64,000 nucleotides of DNA from positions 682,001-746,000 of the forward strand of contig CAOLHI010000489.1 of assembly GCA_948474755.1 (NCBI GenBank), written 5' to 3'. Source of the stretch: Ctenosaura bakeri. Its lineage: Eukaryota > Chordata > Lepidosauria > Squamata > Iguanidae. The notes under the pieces were generated by a model that worked only from the letters and a program-made list of their open reading frames with translations, was not told where the DNA came from and made no database searches. Position 1 is the stretch's first letter. Each line of letters opens with the position of its first letter. Of this stretch, positions 59,001 through 61,630 are shown piece by piece. The position numbers were made by a program, and so were the translations under genes.

Positions 59001-60287
59001 TATTCCTTACAATATTTTTTTCACAGTTCTCCCAAAATTAATTAACAAGCCCAGAAACTGTCAATACTGAATATGAACATTCAACATCAAACTTATTGTT
59101 GCATTTCTAATGGAAGAAACTTTAATTACTTTTAAGTTTCTTGTCCTCTGCGTTCCCCGCTTCTCCTCCTCAGAGTACTCAAGAGAAGGGAATGAACTTC
59201 TAAATGAGTTAGAATCACAGAATCATAGAAATGTAGAGTTGGAAGAGACCCCAGGGGCCATCCAGTCCAACCCCCTGCCATGCAGGAACACCCTCAAAGC
59301 ACTCCCGACAGATGGCCATCAAGCCTCTGCTTAAAAACCTCCAAGGAAGGAGACTCCACTATACTCCGAGGCAGCAGATTCCACTGCCGGACAGCCCTGA
59401 GTTGCAGCAGGACAAGCTCAGAGGCACTCTGCTTACCGTCCTTTTTCCATTTCTGACAGCTAATTAAAGAAAGGAAAACCTAATCAAAGCAAGGATTTTG
59501 AGAAATACCAGGAGGGTTTTTCCCCCATTTATCTTGCATGTAAGACTCTGCTGGTTAAGTGGGGTGCAAAATCTGTATTCAGACAGGTACCCTCCAGAAG
59601 CAAGAAGGTTAACAGCTAACTTTGCTCTGAATGCAGTTTTTTTTTTTTAATATTAAATGACTGCTCCTTGCCTGGATGCACTGGTATAATTTGTGAAGAA
59701 TATGGCCATTTCCGCACTAGGCGGTTATAGCGCGATGATTCCACTTTCAACCTCCTCTGGAATCCTGGGGTTTGCAGTTTCGGGAGGGGCCTCCGGCCCC
59801 TCCCGAAACTGCAAACCCCAGGATTCCAGAGGAGGTTGAAAGTGGAATCATCGCGCTATAACCGCCTAGTGCGGAAAGGGCCTATGAATGAGCTGAGATG
59901 CATCTCTTCTTCTACAGATCCCTTTGCGGTCTGCAAGTTATCACCAAACGCGGCCTTTCCCTCTCACTCCCTTCCTCGAATGGGGACTCCTCCTGCCCGC
60001 GATCCTGGCTGCTTAAGCGACGCGCGTCATCCTTTGCACCCCTGAACCCGTATTTTCATTTCCCAAAGATCTGGTCCTGGAAAGAAGGGGCCTAGAAACA
60101 AAAACGGGGGCGGGGGCGGGCGTTATAAATGAGAAGAACACCAAAACGAGTAACACAACCAAGGCGCCGCTTGCTGCCTTCCCGCCCTCCCACCCCAAAG
60201 GAGTGCGGCTGATCCTGCCCTATCCCACCCGGCCGCCCCCAAGAACACCCAGAAGCCCCTCACTTACCCAGGGGGACGGTGGTTCAT
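10817..60287 (-). CDS. ERICH3: ERICH3 (glutamate-rich protein 3), 5' part of gene, exons 1-11
   Basis: Eleven minus-strand coding exons: 60268-60287, 43576-43669, 39660-39785, 37094-37165, 36654-36776, 35725-35886, 25759-25977, 23629-23809, 20702-20888, 14750-15036, 10817-11056. All have AG acceptors and GT donors and join in phase, giving 570 codons plus one base without a stop. The protein follows vertebrate ERICH3 along its length as I recall it: DKHLAGYF and RRHLLRSGL (exon 2), EKEYQLN (exon 3), RRFRPTTAPNGLE (exon 7), YQQHCGGENLCVYKGKLLE (exon 8), RLSSCCEYKHRKG (exon 9), IIAMGLDKKPS (exon 10), NSSQKA (exon 11). Residues about 290-405 correspond to the DUF4590 region; what follows is acidic and low complexity. 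Known role of the family: ERICH3 is reported as a cilium-associated protein of ciliated and neuronal cells. Human ERICH3 is about 1,500 residues, so roughly the C-terminal two thirds lie outside the window to the left. Exon identity is very secure; a few weak splice sites are noted under the exons. Confidence 0.96.
11395..11592 (-). mobile_element. Reptile interspersed repeat, gene strand uncertain
   Basis: Contains TTTTATTTGGCAGAAGCTTTTGTGGACT, an inverted counterpart GTAGTCCACAACAGCTTATGCC, and then GGTACCACAAGACTCTGTTG and CAATAGACTAGCACAGCTAC. The last two blocks are typical of a repeat found throughout turtles, crocodilians and squamates. The inverted CCACAA segments suggest a fold-back or DNA-element origin. 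Orientation is a guess. Confidence 0.55.
12545..12735 (+). mobile_element. Squamate interspersed repeat (GATCCAGCAGGG family)
   Basis: GTAGAATGCTGGATTAGACAGG followed by CAATCCAGCAGGGACTTTTTATGC matches a common reptile repeat whose consensus reads 'ATGCTGGACTAGATGGGCC...TGATCCAGCAGGGC'. The same family appears at 16735, 27480 and, inverted, at 46715. Confidence 0.55.
14750..15036 (-). CDS. ERICH3: ERICH3 coding exon 10 (residues 395-491, start of charged region)
   Basis: The acceptor GATCAG is followed by 287 bases; the donor is GTAATG, leaving in phase 1. It opens with CIIAMGLDKKPSPPKKK, the end of the conserved core and a basic patch, then becomes highly charged and rich in Glu, Lys and Ser (EAKKEDSEKEE). 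After the first 20 residues similarity to human is mainly compositional. Likely disordered, as in the mammalian protein. The methionine of the longer open frame lies in the intron and is not a start. Confidence 0.95.
15237..15628. mobile_element. DNA element with ~45-bp terminal inverted repeats
   Basis: ACATTGGATTTAGCC and the next 30 bases (15237-15280) reappear inverted at 15581-15628 with only a few differences (ATTCATCAATGGATAGTCTG versus ATTCATCAACGGATGGTCTG on the complement). About 300 bp of non-coding sequence lies between them, itself containing a roughly 55-bp tandem duplication (CAGTTAAYTGA...CTGCAAAAC at 15335 and 15390). Part of its interior (GTGTCCTTTATTT near 15484) resembles 17250-17275. 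I could not define a target duplication. Confidence 0.65.
16480..16712 (-). mobile_element. ACA-SINE2-like SINE, minus orientation, (GTT)n tail
   Basis: (GTT)n at 16481-16501, TCTTATGGCAACCCTCAAG, CAGGGTTTTCTTGGCAAAAT, TGAGGCTGAGAGATGTGACT, GATTCGAACCCC (B box complement) and ACTCAAACCACTAC mark a nearly complete minus-strand copy. Confidence 0.85.
16735..16920 (+). mobile_element. Squamate interspersed repeat (GATCCAGCAGGG family)
   Basis: CTAATGGGCTTCCAGGAAGC, ATCTGGATAGCCAGTGTGAG and GGATGCTGGGTTTGATCCA match this family's consensus order. It follows directly on the preceding SINE. Confidence 0.55.
17030..17712 (+). mobile_element. Non-LTR retrotransposon (L2/CR1-like) 3' end
   Basis: AAGTCCTTAATGGCTTAGGGCCTGG and TTACCTGCGGGAG, then TATGTCTTTCCCAG, and the terminal GGAAGGTGGCTAAATAAATTAA are typical of the C-terminal ORF and 3' UTR of vertebrate L2/CR1-type LINEs. 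An AGTAAGTC-type fragment interrupts it near 17495-17575. No intact frame remains. Confidence 0.6.
20702..20888 (-). CDS. ERICH3: ERICH3 coding exon 9 (residues 333-395, DUF4590 region)
   Basis: The acceptor TTGCAG precedes 187 bases entering in phase 1 and leaving in phase 2 at the donor GTATGG. The encoded residues include ISRRHYGFPFSLTFYLNG, RLSSCCEYKHRKGTRLGGK and FGFVNVERSAPCYR, matching human almost residue by residue. Together with exons 8 and 10 it forms the conserved globular-looking core with several fixed cysteines. It does not appear as an ATG-initiated frame and was found by homology. Confidence 0.97.
20889..23628 (-). other. ERICH3 intron 8
   Basis: Holds one CTACAACTCCC-type MITE remnant (22635-22708) and a T10-12 tract near 21400. 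A short inverted pair CCATTCACAT/ATGTGAATGG lies near 22037-22082. The remainder is unrecognised. Confidence 0.65.
22635..22708. mobile_element. Palindromic MITE of the CTACAACTCCC type
   Basis: GGACTGTAATTTCCAAAATTC on one side and GAATTCTGGGATATGTAGTCC on the other form inverted arms around AGCAAAGCTACC. This short fold-back repeat is very common in reptile genomes; other copies are at 37828, 40465, 42490 and 57000. Confidence 0.65.
23629..23809 (-). CDS. ERICH3: ERICH3 coding exon 8 (residues 273-332, start of DUF4590 region)
   Basis: The acceptor TATAG is followed by 181 bases and the donor GTGAGC, ending in phase 1. It encodes HSNAYVTMIYLGKPVHLSYD and then YQQHCGGENLCVYKGKLLE, almost identical to the human protein. 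The first half of the conserved core is here, with the invariant HCGGENLC cysteine motif. Open reading continues past the donor into intron 8 by chance (GGEPEKAQ...); that extension is not in ERICH3. Confidence 0.97.
23810..25758 (-). other. ERICH3 intron 7
   Basis: A fragment near 24640-24690 (GGATGCTGAACTAAATAG, CATCCAGCAGGATTCTTAC) belongs to the GATCCAGCAGGG repeat family. No other repeat or exon was recognised. Confidence 0.6.
25759..25977 (-). CDS. ERICH3: ERICH3 coding exon 7 (residues 200-272)
   Basis: The acceptor TTTTTCAG precedes 219 bases in phase 0 (73 residues); the donor is GTAATA. It contains INNYVIPVPLPPPP, a proline-rich run, and RRFRPTTAPNGLEQLL, one of the most diagnostic ERICH3 motifs. 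Intron 6 on its 5' side is almost 10 kb and carries the DIRS element. The in-frame methionines inside the exon are not starts, because reading continues from exon 6. Confidence 0.96.
26588..26897. mobile_element. Non-autonomous DNA transposon, 310 bp, GGCCCTTTCTGCAC ends
   Basis: Ends GGCCCTTTCTGCAC and GTGCAAAAAGGGCC form the terminal inverted repeat; flanking triplets are AAT and AGT (one mismatch). The internal layout parallels the 431-bp element: consensus donor CAG/GTAAGT at 26699-26707, a TTTCAGCTTCAAGCCAAAAAT stem-like block, and an inverted CGATTGTG/GCAATCGTGCG pair. It is inserted in an approximately 115-bp tandem repeat: TCCTCCCTCYACTGCT occurs on both sides (26475 and 26902). Confidence 0.8.
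27480..27565 (+). repeat. GATCCAGCAGGG-family repeat fragment
   Basis: AACAGGCCATTGTTGGAAACAG and GATCTAGATGAACCTTTGGTC fit the consensus '...GGCCACTGTTGGAGACAGGATGCTGGACTAGATGGACC...'. Confidence 0.45.
29440..30173 (-). pseudogene. DIRS-type tyrosine recombinase remnant
   Basis: RLFYAAFTVAFYRALGLG matches the start of the YR catalytic domain. Near 29560 HSFLLGVAMETA corresponds to the HxxR box, with the arginine replaced by leucine. IGRWISSVFMNYI supplies the catalytic tyrosine close to 29490. The element would integrate by recombination rather than with an integrase. Loss of the HxxR arginine and several frame breaks make it inactive. Confidence 0.75.
30376..31490 (-). pseudogene. DIRS-type reverse transcriptase / RNase H remnant
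   Basis: THYVDDFFMVVGG with the catalytic YVDD at 31173-31184 marks the RT palm. ELAVELGVLLTPGKIKGP and LVYLGIMLDS follow in the next segment, as in DIRS RTs. The RNase H part reads FPIVVAIALW, VQFWCDNQALVAVISQQSSK and, after a frameshift, YYVPGLDYGIADSLS. These blocks are characteristic of DIRS RNase H. The catalytic YVDD is intact although the frame is broken several times (for example after EVAYLDR and at the cysteine-tryptophan shift near 30440). Confidence 0.8.
31500..32921 (-). pseudogene. DIRS-type Gag remnant
   Basis: The segment 32541-32921 encodes an N-terminal helical stretch (LEGLSSTLEKLAEKVERLES). Further on, WLASYIVFMGVV and a WDLIYDKLRLVLV block resemble the conserved centre of DIRS Gag proteins. 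Near 31770 comes a CQRACCMLEHLCEICLGLH cluster, which looks like the zinc-knuckle-like Cys/His motif of this order. Stops (for example after LRQCS) and frame changes break it. Assignment rests on recalled family features. Confidence 0.65.
33197..33212. repeat. 16-bp perfect palindrome GTGCTAACGTTAGCAC
   Basis: A perfect palindrome with related sequence AGTGCTAACGTGCTAACAAT at 34505-34524. Both are followed by an AATAG element. Possibly subterminal motifs of a DNA element split by later insertions. Confidence 0.5.
33609..34500 (-). mobile_element. CR1-type LINE 3' end, minus orientation
   Basis: The plus strand begins AATCATGGAGTCATGGG, then GAGCTGGGAGGGTTCACAATGGCC and CAACCCCTGCCATGCAGGAA, the complement of the well-known reptile/bird CR1 3' UTR. 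It continues with TATCCCCAGCTTCCTGAGGCTTTC and GTGGTGCTCGGAACTGCACATGATATTCCAGG, matching the same element further inward. The end near 34500 is approximate. Confidence 0.75.
34510..34987. mobile_element. Right-end fragment of a GGCCCTTTCCGCAT-type DNA transposon
   Basis: The sequence ends CCATGCGGAAAGGGCC, the complement of the family terminus, and contains TTTTCGCCTTTCAGCCGAAAAT, the stem block also seen at 9670 and 26750. It is CpG-rich. No matching left end was found upstream; the CR1 copy lies where it would continue, so the left half was lost or displaced. Confidence 0.65.
35725..35886 (-). CDS. ERICH3: ERICH3 coding exon 6 (residues 146-199)
   Basis: The acceptor GCTCAG is followed by 162 bases in phase 0, encoding 54 residues with PRPSTAPGN, PVRLQPL and TPKVTSTSRAK, matching human PRPYTAPGN, PIRLQPL and VPKVTSRSRSK. 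The best phase-compatible donor is GTTAGA, which has T at +3, so the 3' boundary is less sure than the others. Using it gives a smooth LLSG/GDKG junction that matches the human sequence. Confidence 0.9.
35887..36653 (-). other. ERICH3 intron 5
   Basis: A short intron with a T10 tract near 35982 and no recognisable repeat. Confidence 0.75.
36654..36776 (-). CDS. ERICH3: ERICH3 coding exon 5 (residues 105-145)
   Basis: The acceptor TCTAG is followed by 123 bases in phase 0 and the donor GTGAGC. The 41 residues contain LLSPHPPTAPRNRFGRRK, corresponding to the human SPHPPVGPKSNRG region, then a less conserved Gly/Glu-rich tail. It is likely disordered. The start and phase are supported by both neighbours joining without a stop; the far end rests on the good GTGAGC donor. 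Confidence 0.88.
36777..37093 (-). other. ERICH3 intron 4 (317 bp)
   Basis: The smallest intron in the window, AT-rich, with no repeats. The branch/acceptor region before exon 5 (TCTAG) is weakly pyrimidine-rich. Confidence 0.75.
37094..37165 (-). CDS. ERICH3: ERICH3 coding exon 4 (residues 81-104)
   Basis: A small 72-base exon in phase 0, flanked by a CTAG acceptor and a GTAGGA donor. It encodes 24 residues beginning RHHQVEIKRKLE and ending RRERVQRIK, a strongly basic helix matching the human segment that starts RYHQLEIKKKLE. Intron 4, which follows, is only 317 bp. Confidence 0.93.
37166..39659 (-). other. ERICH3 intron 3
   Basis: One CTACAACTCCC-type MITE (37828-37920) is present; the rest, including 38000-39650, is unrecognised. 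A 134-codon minus-strand open frame at 38137-38541 has no recognisable domain. Confidence 0.65.
37828..37920. mobile_element. Palindromic MITE of the CTACAACTCCC type
   Basis: TTTAGACCTCCAGATATTTTGG...AACAACTCCCAGAAGCCC and, inverted, GTGGGAGCTGTAGACCAAAATAT surround CAGCCAGCATGGCCAACAG, the typical centre of this reptile repeat. Confidence 0.75.
39660..39785 (-). CDS. ERICH3: ERICH3 coding exon 3 (residues 39-80)
   Basis: The acceptor GGCAG precedes 126 bases in phase 0, encoding 42 residues that include RSGRIISEKEYQLN, KDHQKYIRECLAQ and IFHKVLDME; the donor is GTACGG. It lines up with human ERICH3 with only conservative changes. The segment is charged and helical in character and continues the N-terminal conserved block. 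It was missed by ORF scanning because no upstream methionine gives a long frame. Confidence 0.95.
40465..40570. mobile_element. Palindromic MITE of the CTACAACTCCC type
   Basis: TGGCCCTCCAAGTTGTTGGACTGCAGTTCT pairs with AGACTGGTAGTTCAACAACTTCTGGAGGAC inverted around CATTGGCTATGCTAGCTAGC. A clear fold-back copy. Confidence 0.8.
40744..40890 (-). mobile_element. Anolis-type SINE/LINE repeat, minus orientation
   Basis: (GTT)n-like start, ACTTATGGTGAACCTATGAATGA, GAGATCTTCAAGAGCCCTGG, TCATCAACAGGCC and TGGGTTGCTTTATTGAAT follow in order a repeat abundant in Anolis and other iguanians ('TGGCGACCCTATGAATAAGAGACCTCC...'). Confidence 0.6.
40957..41002. repeat. Source copy of a 46-bp perfect direct repeat
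   Basis: TAGAGAAATGGATGATCAG... through CCTCCTATTTAGGAA is identical over 46 bp to 42556-42601. Flanking bases differ on both sides. Here the sequence is continuous with ordinary intron. Confidence 0.9.
42490..42640. mobile_element. CTACAACTCCC-type MITE split by a 46-bp insertion
   Basis: The left arm GGAGATTACAACTCCCAGAGCCC and the right arm ACAATTCTGGGGATTGTAGAT belong to one MITE. Between GTGAATTCTAC and ACAATTCTGGGG, 46 bp identical to 40957-41002 are inserted (42556-42601). Confidence 0.75.
42915..42990. repeat. AGTAAGTC-type element fragment
   Basis: GGCCAATCCAATGTGTGGTTACTCAGAAGTAAGTCCCACAAAATTCAATTG resembles the widespread squamate repeat carrying 'GAAGTAAGTCCCATTGAATTCAATG'. A partner fragment lies at 43440-43530 (CCATTCAACTCAGTGAGACTTC). 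Confidence 0.55.
43576..43669 (-). CDS. ERICH3: ERICH3 coding exon 2 (residues 7-38)
   Basis: The acceptor TTTCAG is followed by 94 coding bases and the donor GTAGGT. With GG from exon 1 it encodes 32 residues containing LANYNSLTDKHLAGYF and NTRIRRHLLRSGL, nearly identical to the human N-terminus. It ends in phase 0. This is the most conserved block of the N-terminal region, basic and probably helical. The longer open frame around it runs into intron on both sides and is not coding there. Confidence 0.96.
43794..43973. mobile_element. Fold-back MITE, copy B (180 bp)
   Basis: Flanked by a perfect 3-bp duplication TAA (43791-43793 and 43974-43976). Ends AGCCATTTCCGTACTAG and CTAGTGCAGAAATGGCT. 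Both arms carry TATTATTCC and AACAGCCTAT, differing from ATGATTCC and AACCTCCTCT of other copies. The arms are more diverged from each other than in copies D or F, so it is an older copy. Lies only 125 bp upstream (in transcript direction) of exon 2. Confidence 0.92.
44040..44125. repeat. CTACAACTCCC-type MITE fragment
   Basis: ATGGCTCTCCAGATGTTGTTGAATTACAGTTTGTC and AATGATGGGAAGAGGATGAG match one arm and the centre of the common reptile repeat 'CTCCAGATGTTGTTGGACTACAACTCCCATC'. Confidence 0.5.
46715..46805 (-). repeat. GATCCAGCAGGG-family repeat, inverted
   Basis: CAGTCCAGACCGAAGACCCATCCATCCAGTAG and TCAGATACCTATACGTAGCCC are the complement of the consensus found at 12545 and 16735. Confidence 0.5.
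46840..47395 (+). mobile_element. L2/CR1-like LINE 3' end with TTA-rich tail
   Basis: GAACAATGTCATCCAGATTG, TTAAATCTGCCTAATTGG, AAACAGTTGAAAACCTTCCTCTTTGATTCA and the closing GATGTTATAAATAAAGGTGG are followed by (TTA/TAC)n at 47345-47390, the microsatellite-like terminus of such LINEs. No intact ORF. Confidence 0.65.
48893..49370. mobile_element. Non-autonomous DNA transposon, 478 bp, GGCCCTTTCCACACG ends
   Basis: Termini GGCCCTTTCCACACG and CGTGTAGAAAGGGCC, flanked by a perfect TTT duplication (48890-48892 and 49371-49373). CpG-rich interior with consensus splice donor CAG/GTAAGT at 49311-49319 and an inverted pair CTTTTTAAAAACCAC/GTGGTTTTTAAAAG around 49040-49076. Open frames up to 209 codons cross it on both strands and also run into flanking intron; they are GC artefacts. 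Same terminal type as 9397 and 26588. Confidence 0.85.
52751..53703. mobile_element. DNA transposon, 953 bp, GGRCTTTATCACA ends
   Basis: The left end GGACTTTATCACAC and the right end TGTGATAAAGCCC are inverted; TAT flanks both sides (52748-52750 and 53704-53706), and the CR1 sequence is continuous across the site. Inside is a 209-bp tandem duplication: TTTGTTTTGCCA...GGCAATTGCCAGCATG at 53148 and a diverged copy at 53357. No transposase frame is recognisable; open frames of 60-126 codons come from the duplication. Ends and 3-bp duplication resemble the GGCCMTTTCCGCAC group. Confidence 0.75.
54078..56302 (+). mobile_element. 5'-truncated LINE-1, inserted in the CR1 copy
   Basis: Flanked by a 9-bp target duplication TAAACAGAG (54069-54077 and 56303-56311), with an A-rich 3' end (CAATAAAATTTATAAAAAAA). 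The protein remnants are L1 ORF2: KAPGPDGF (RT fingers), RGVRQGCPLAPLLFILVLE and the palm motif YAND. AT-rich codon use is as typical for L1. Frames break at about 54553, 54730, 54800 and 55310. Confidence 0.9.
54090..55732 (+). pseudogene. L1 ORF2 (reverse transcriptase) remnant
   Basis: Three open segments cover the linker and RT: 54090-54553 (LFQINENKR-type, KEEIVQAIQKQKIGKAPGPDGF), 54780-55310 (SRGVRQGCPLAP, YANDLAIILED, GYKINREKTKI) and 55355-55732 (C-terminal region). The catalytic YADD is YAND here (55107-55118): the first catalytic aspartate is asparagine, so even an intact frame would be dead. The methionine opening the first frame lies in the host CR1. Confidence 0.88.
56497..56580 (-). 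repeat. CR1/SINE-like 3' end fragment
   Basis: ATCATCATCTTTATTTATACCCTGCTT and GGGACTCAAAGTGGCTTACA match the complement of a common reptile repeat that ends in an (ATG/AAT)n tail. Confidence 0.5.
57000..57100. repeat. CTACAACTCCC-type MITE remnants
   Basis: TTGGTCTTCCAAACAGTTTCTGCCAGCCCCAACAGAACAGCCAG and AACATCTAGAGAACCAAA resemble the two ends of this repeat. A second remnant (CCAAATGTTGTTGAACGGCAACTTCC) lies at 57160-57230. Confidence 0.4.
57550..57942. repeat. AGTAAGTC-type element fragments
   Basis: TAGTGCAAACCTATGCAAACTG with AGCAAGTAAGTCCAATGTGATTC (57575-57635) and CAATGCTATACCAGTTTACC with TTCAATGAGTCTCACTCCTA (57880-57942) look like two fragments of the same old element. MITE copy C was inserted at the end of the second. 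Confidence 0.45.
57943..58121. mobile_element. Fold-back MITE, copy C (179 bp)
   Basis: A perfect 3-bp duplication CTA flanks it (57940-57942, 58122-58124). Arms share CACGACACTCT where copies A and F have CACTAGCCTGTT, and share CCTATGGAATCC. A handful of differences separates the arms. Located in intron 1, about 2.2 kb downstream of exon 1. Confidence 0.92.
59210..59440 (-). mobile_element. CR1-type LINE 3' end, minus orientation
   Basis: AATCACAGAATCATAGAAATG, GAGTTGGAAGAGACCCCAGGGGCC, CCAACCCCCTGCCATGCAGG and TGGCCATCAAGCCTCTGCTT are the complement of the classic CR1 3' UTR. It is only lightly diverged, so this is a relatively young copy. Confidence 0.88.
59704..59882. mobile_element. 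Fold-back MITE, copy D (179 bp, near-perfect)
   Basis: TAT duplication at 59701-59703 and 59883-59885. The 88-bp arms differ at a single base (GGCCATTTCC versus GGCCCTTTCC), with a 3-bp centre. Both arms read CACTAGGCGGTTATAGCG, unlike other copies. It lies in intron 1, about 390 bp downstream of exon 1. The near-identity of the arms implies a recent insertion or recent homogenisation. Confidence 0.95.
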
Positions 60288-60785
60288 TTTGGCGGAAGGG
60301 CCTTTATGCTTCCTGCTGGGGGCGGACGTCCAGCGGAGGCGGCGGAGGGGGCTTTTGGGGGGGGGGTCCTGAACGGCGCCCTGCTCCTCCGCCGCGCCTT
60401 TTTCCCTGCGCCCAGGCGAGAAGCGCCCGCCGGCAGCCTCCCCTCCTCAGCCCCCGCCGGCGGCGGACTGCGCCGAGGCATCTCTTCCCGTTGCTAAGGG
60501 AGGAGGACCACGTGGTGATGCTGCCCAAGGGGTGGGCCCCACCGGCGCCCTCAGCCCAATGGAGCGGCAAGGCGGGGCAGGCGCTCTCCGCCCATAGGGA
60601 AGCCGGAGCTGCCCATGCGGCCGGGGCTTGGCCCGCGCGTTCCCCGGGCGCCCGGGACGCCACGCGCAGGGACCCGCCGGGCGCGCGGGGCTGCGCTTGG
60701 CGGCGCTGCAGGCCGAGGGAGCCAGGGAAGCAGCCGACCCCGCCCCCCGGGCCGGCGGAGAGCCTGGCAAGGGACGTTCCTCTCG
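60100..60785 (-). promoter_or_regulatory. CpG island promoter of ERICH3
   Basis: Dense CpG and GC content, sharply different from the AT-rich flanks, surrounds coding exon 1. Visible sites include a GGGGCGGGGGCGGG GC-box run near 60105-60120, an E-box CACGTG at 60511-60516, a CCAAT at 60556-60560, a GGCGGGGC box at 60571-60578, and GTTGCTAAG at 60490-60498. The last reads CTTAGCAAC on the gene's strand and resembles half of an RFX X-box. No TATA box stands out. The open frames across this region on both strands are by-products of GC richness. Whether the island is bidirectional cannot be told from sequence. Confidence 0.8.
60268..60287 (-). CDS. ERICH3: ERICH3 coding exon 1 (residues 1-7)
   Basis: Read on the minus strand, an ATG at 60287-60285 begins MNHRPPG, followed at once by a consensus donor GTAAGT (60267-60262). 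The last two bases (GG) complete a glycine codon with exon 2. Human ERICH3 starts with a similarly short His/Pro-containing first exon. The base at -3 of the ATG is A, a good Kozak context. The exon is far too short for an ORF scan and was found by splice-phase logic. It sits inside the CpG island. The 5' UTR upstream (above 60287) and the transcription start cannot be placed from sequence alone. Confidence 0.88.
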
Positions 60786-60956
60786 GCCCATTTCCGCGCT
60801 AGACTGTTACAGCGCCATTACTCCGCCTTCAACATCCTATGGAATCCTAGAGTTTGCAGTTGAGGGAGGGCCCTCCCTCAACTGCAAACCCCAGGATTCC
60901 ATAGGAGGTTGAGAGCGGAGTAATAGCGCTATAACAAGTCCAGTGCGGAAATGGTG
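60786..60956. mobile_element. Fold-back MITE, copy E (171 bp)
   Basis: TCG duplication at 60783-60785 and 60957-60959. Arms share ATTACTCCG, CCTATGGAAT and a distinct centre CAGTTGAGGGAGGG found in no other copy. It sits at the upstream edge of the CpG island, about 500 bp from the ERICH3 start codon. Confidence 0.92.
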
Positions 60957-61209
60957 TCGTTCGTAGTAGGGCTTCCCGGCTCCCCTGCGCGTTGAAGTGT
61001 ACCGGGAACAGGCGGGGAGGGGCGTGCTTCCGATGTGCGCGAATCCTACTTATAATAGGTTTCCACCCGTACTCCTCCATCCACTTTTATAGGGTCAGCA
61101 ATCGAGCCTTCCCGCGGATATTTGCTCCAGGGAACGGCTTGGATTAATTCCAATGCACCAACCAGAGTCTGCAAAATTGAAACTTATTGTACTACTTTGA
61201 CTCGACTTG

Positions 61210-61381
61210 ATTTCCGCACTAGCCTGTTATAGTGCGATGATTCCACTTTCAACCTCCTCTGGAATCCTGGGGTTTGCAGTTTCGGGAGGGGCCGGCCGGC
61301 CCCTCCCGAAACTGCAAACCCCAGGATTCCAGAGGAGGTTGAAAGTGGAATCATCGCACTATAACAGGCTAGTGCGGAAAT
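61210..61381. mobile_element. Fold-back MITE, copy F: perfect 172-bp palindrome
   Basis: Checked in 10-base blocks from the centre (between 61295 and 61296, GCCGG/CCGGC) outwards: all 86 base pairs match, with no spacer. The outer ends are ATTTCCGCACTAG rather than the full GGCCATTTCC, so the terminal four bases are missing or altered. A TTG triplet flanks it (61207-61209, 61381-61383; the T at 61381 can be counted in the arm or in the duplication). Confidence 0.95.
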
Positions 61382-61630
61382 TGGAATACGGATCCACAAG
61401 TCAAGTGGGTATTTTGTGAGGGAGGGAGAAACAGAGCCAAGGAAAAGGGAGAAAACCAAATAAGCTTTATTATGTATCGGTTGCATTTATACCCCCCTTA
61501 GCTTTCATCTGATGAGTACAAGAAATATACTTTTTCTCCCCTCAAAGATATTTAAGTTTTAGAACAACCCTGTCCAGGAGGCCATCATACCTCACACCTT
61601 ACAAAATTCCTTAGTAAGTCTTTGCCAAGA

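Larger units (their letters stand above)
43670..60267 (-). other. ERICH3 intron 1 (16.6 kb)
   Basis: Contains fold-back MITEs B, C and D, a 478-bp DNA transposon, LINE tails, and a CR1 copy with nested insertions, all listed separately. Stretches 44200-46700, 47400-48880, 49380-50580 and 58130-59200 have no recognised feature. Confidence 0.75.

Noticed and set aside
60203..60802. 199-codon plus-strand open frame across the CpG island
   Set aside because: GC-rich sequence has few stop codons; the frame is Pro/Arg/Ala-rich with no domain, runs antisense through ERICH3 exon 1, and overlapping frames on the other strand are equally long.
5881..61381. Regularly spaced palindromes as a CRISPR-like array or origin
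   Set aside because: Copies are irregularly spaced, each has its own 3-bp target duplication, and the genome is eukaryotic: they are independent transposon insertions.
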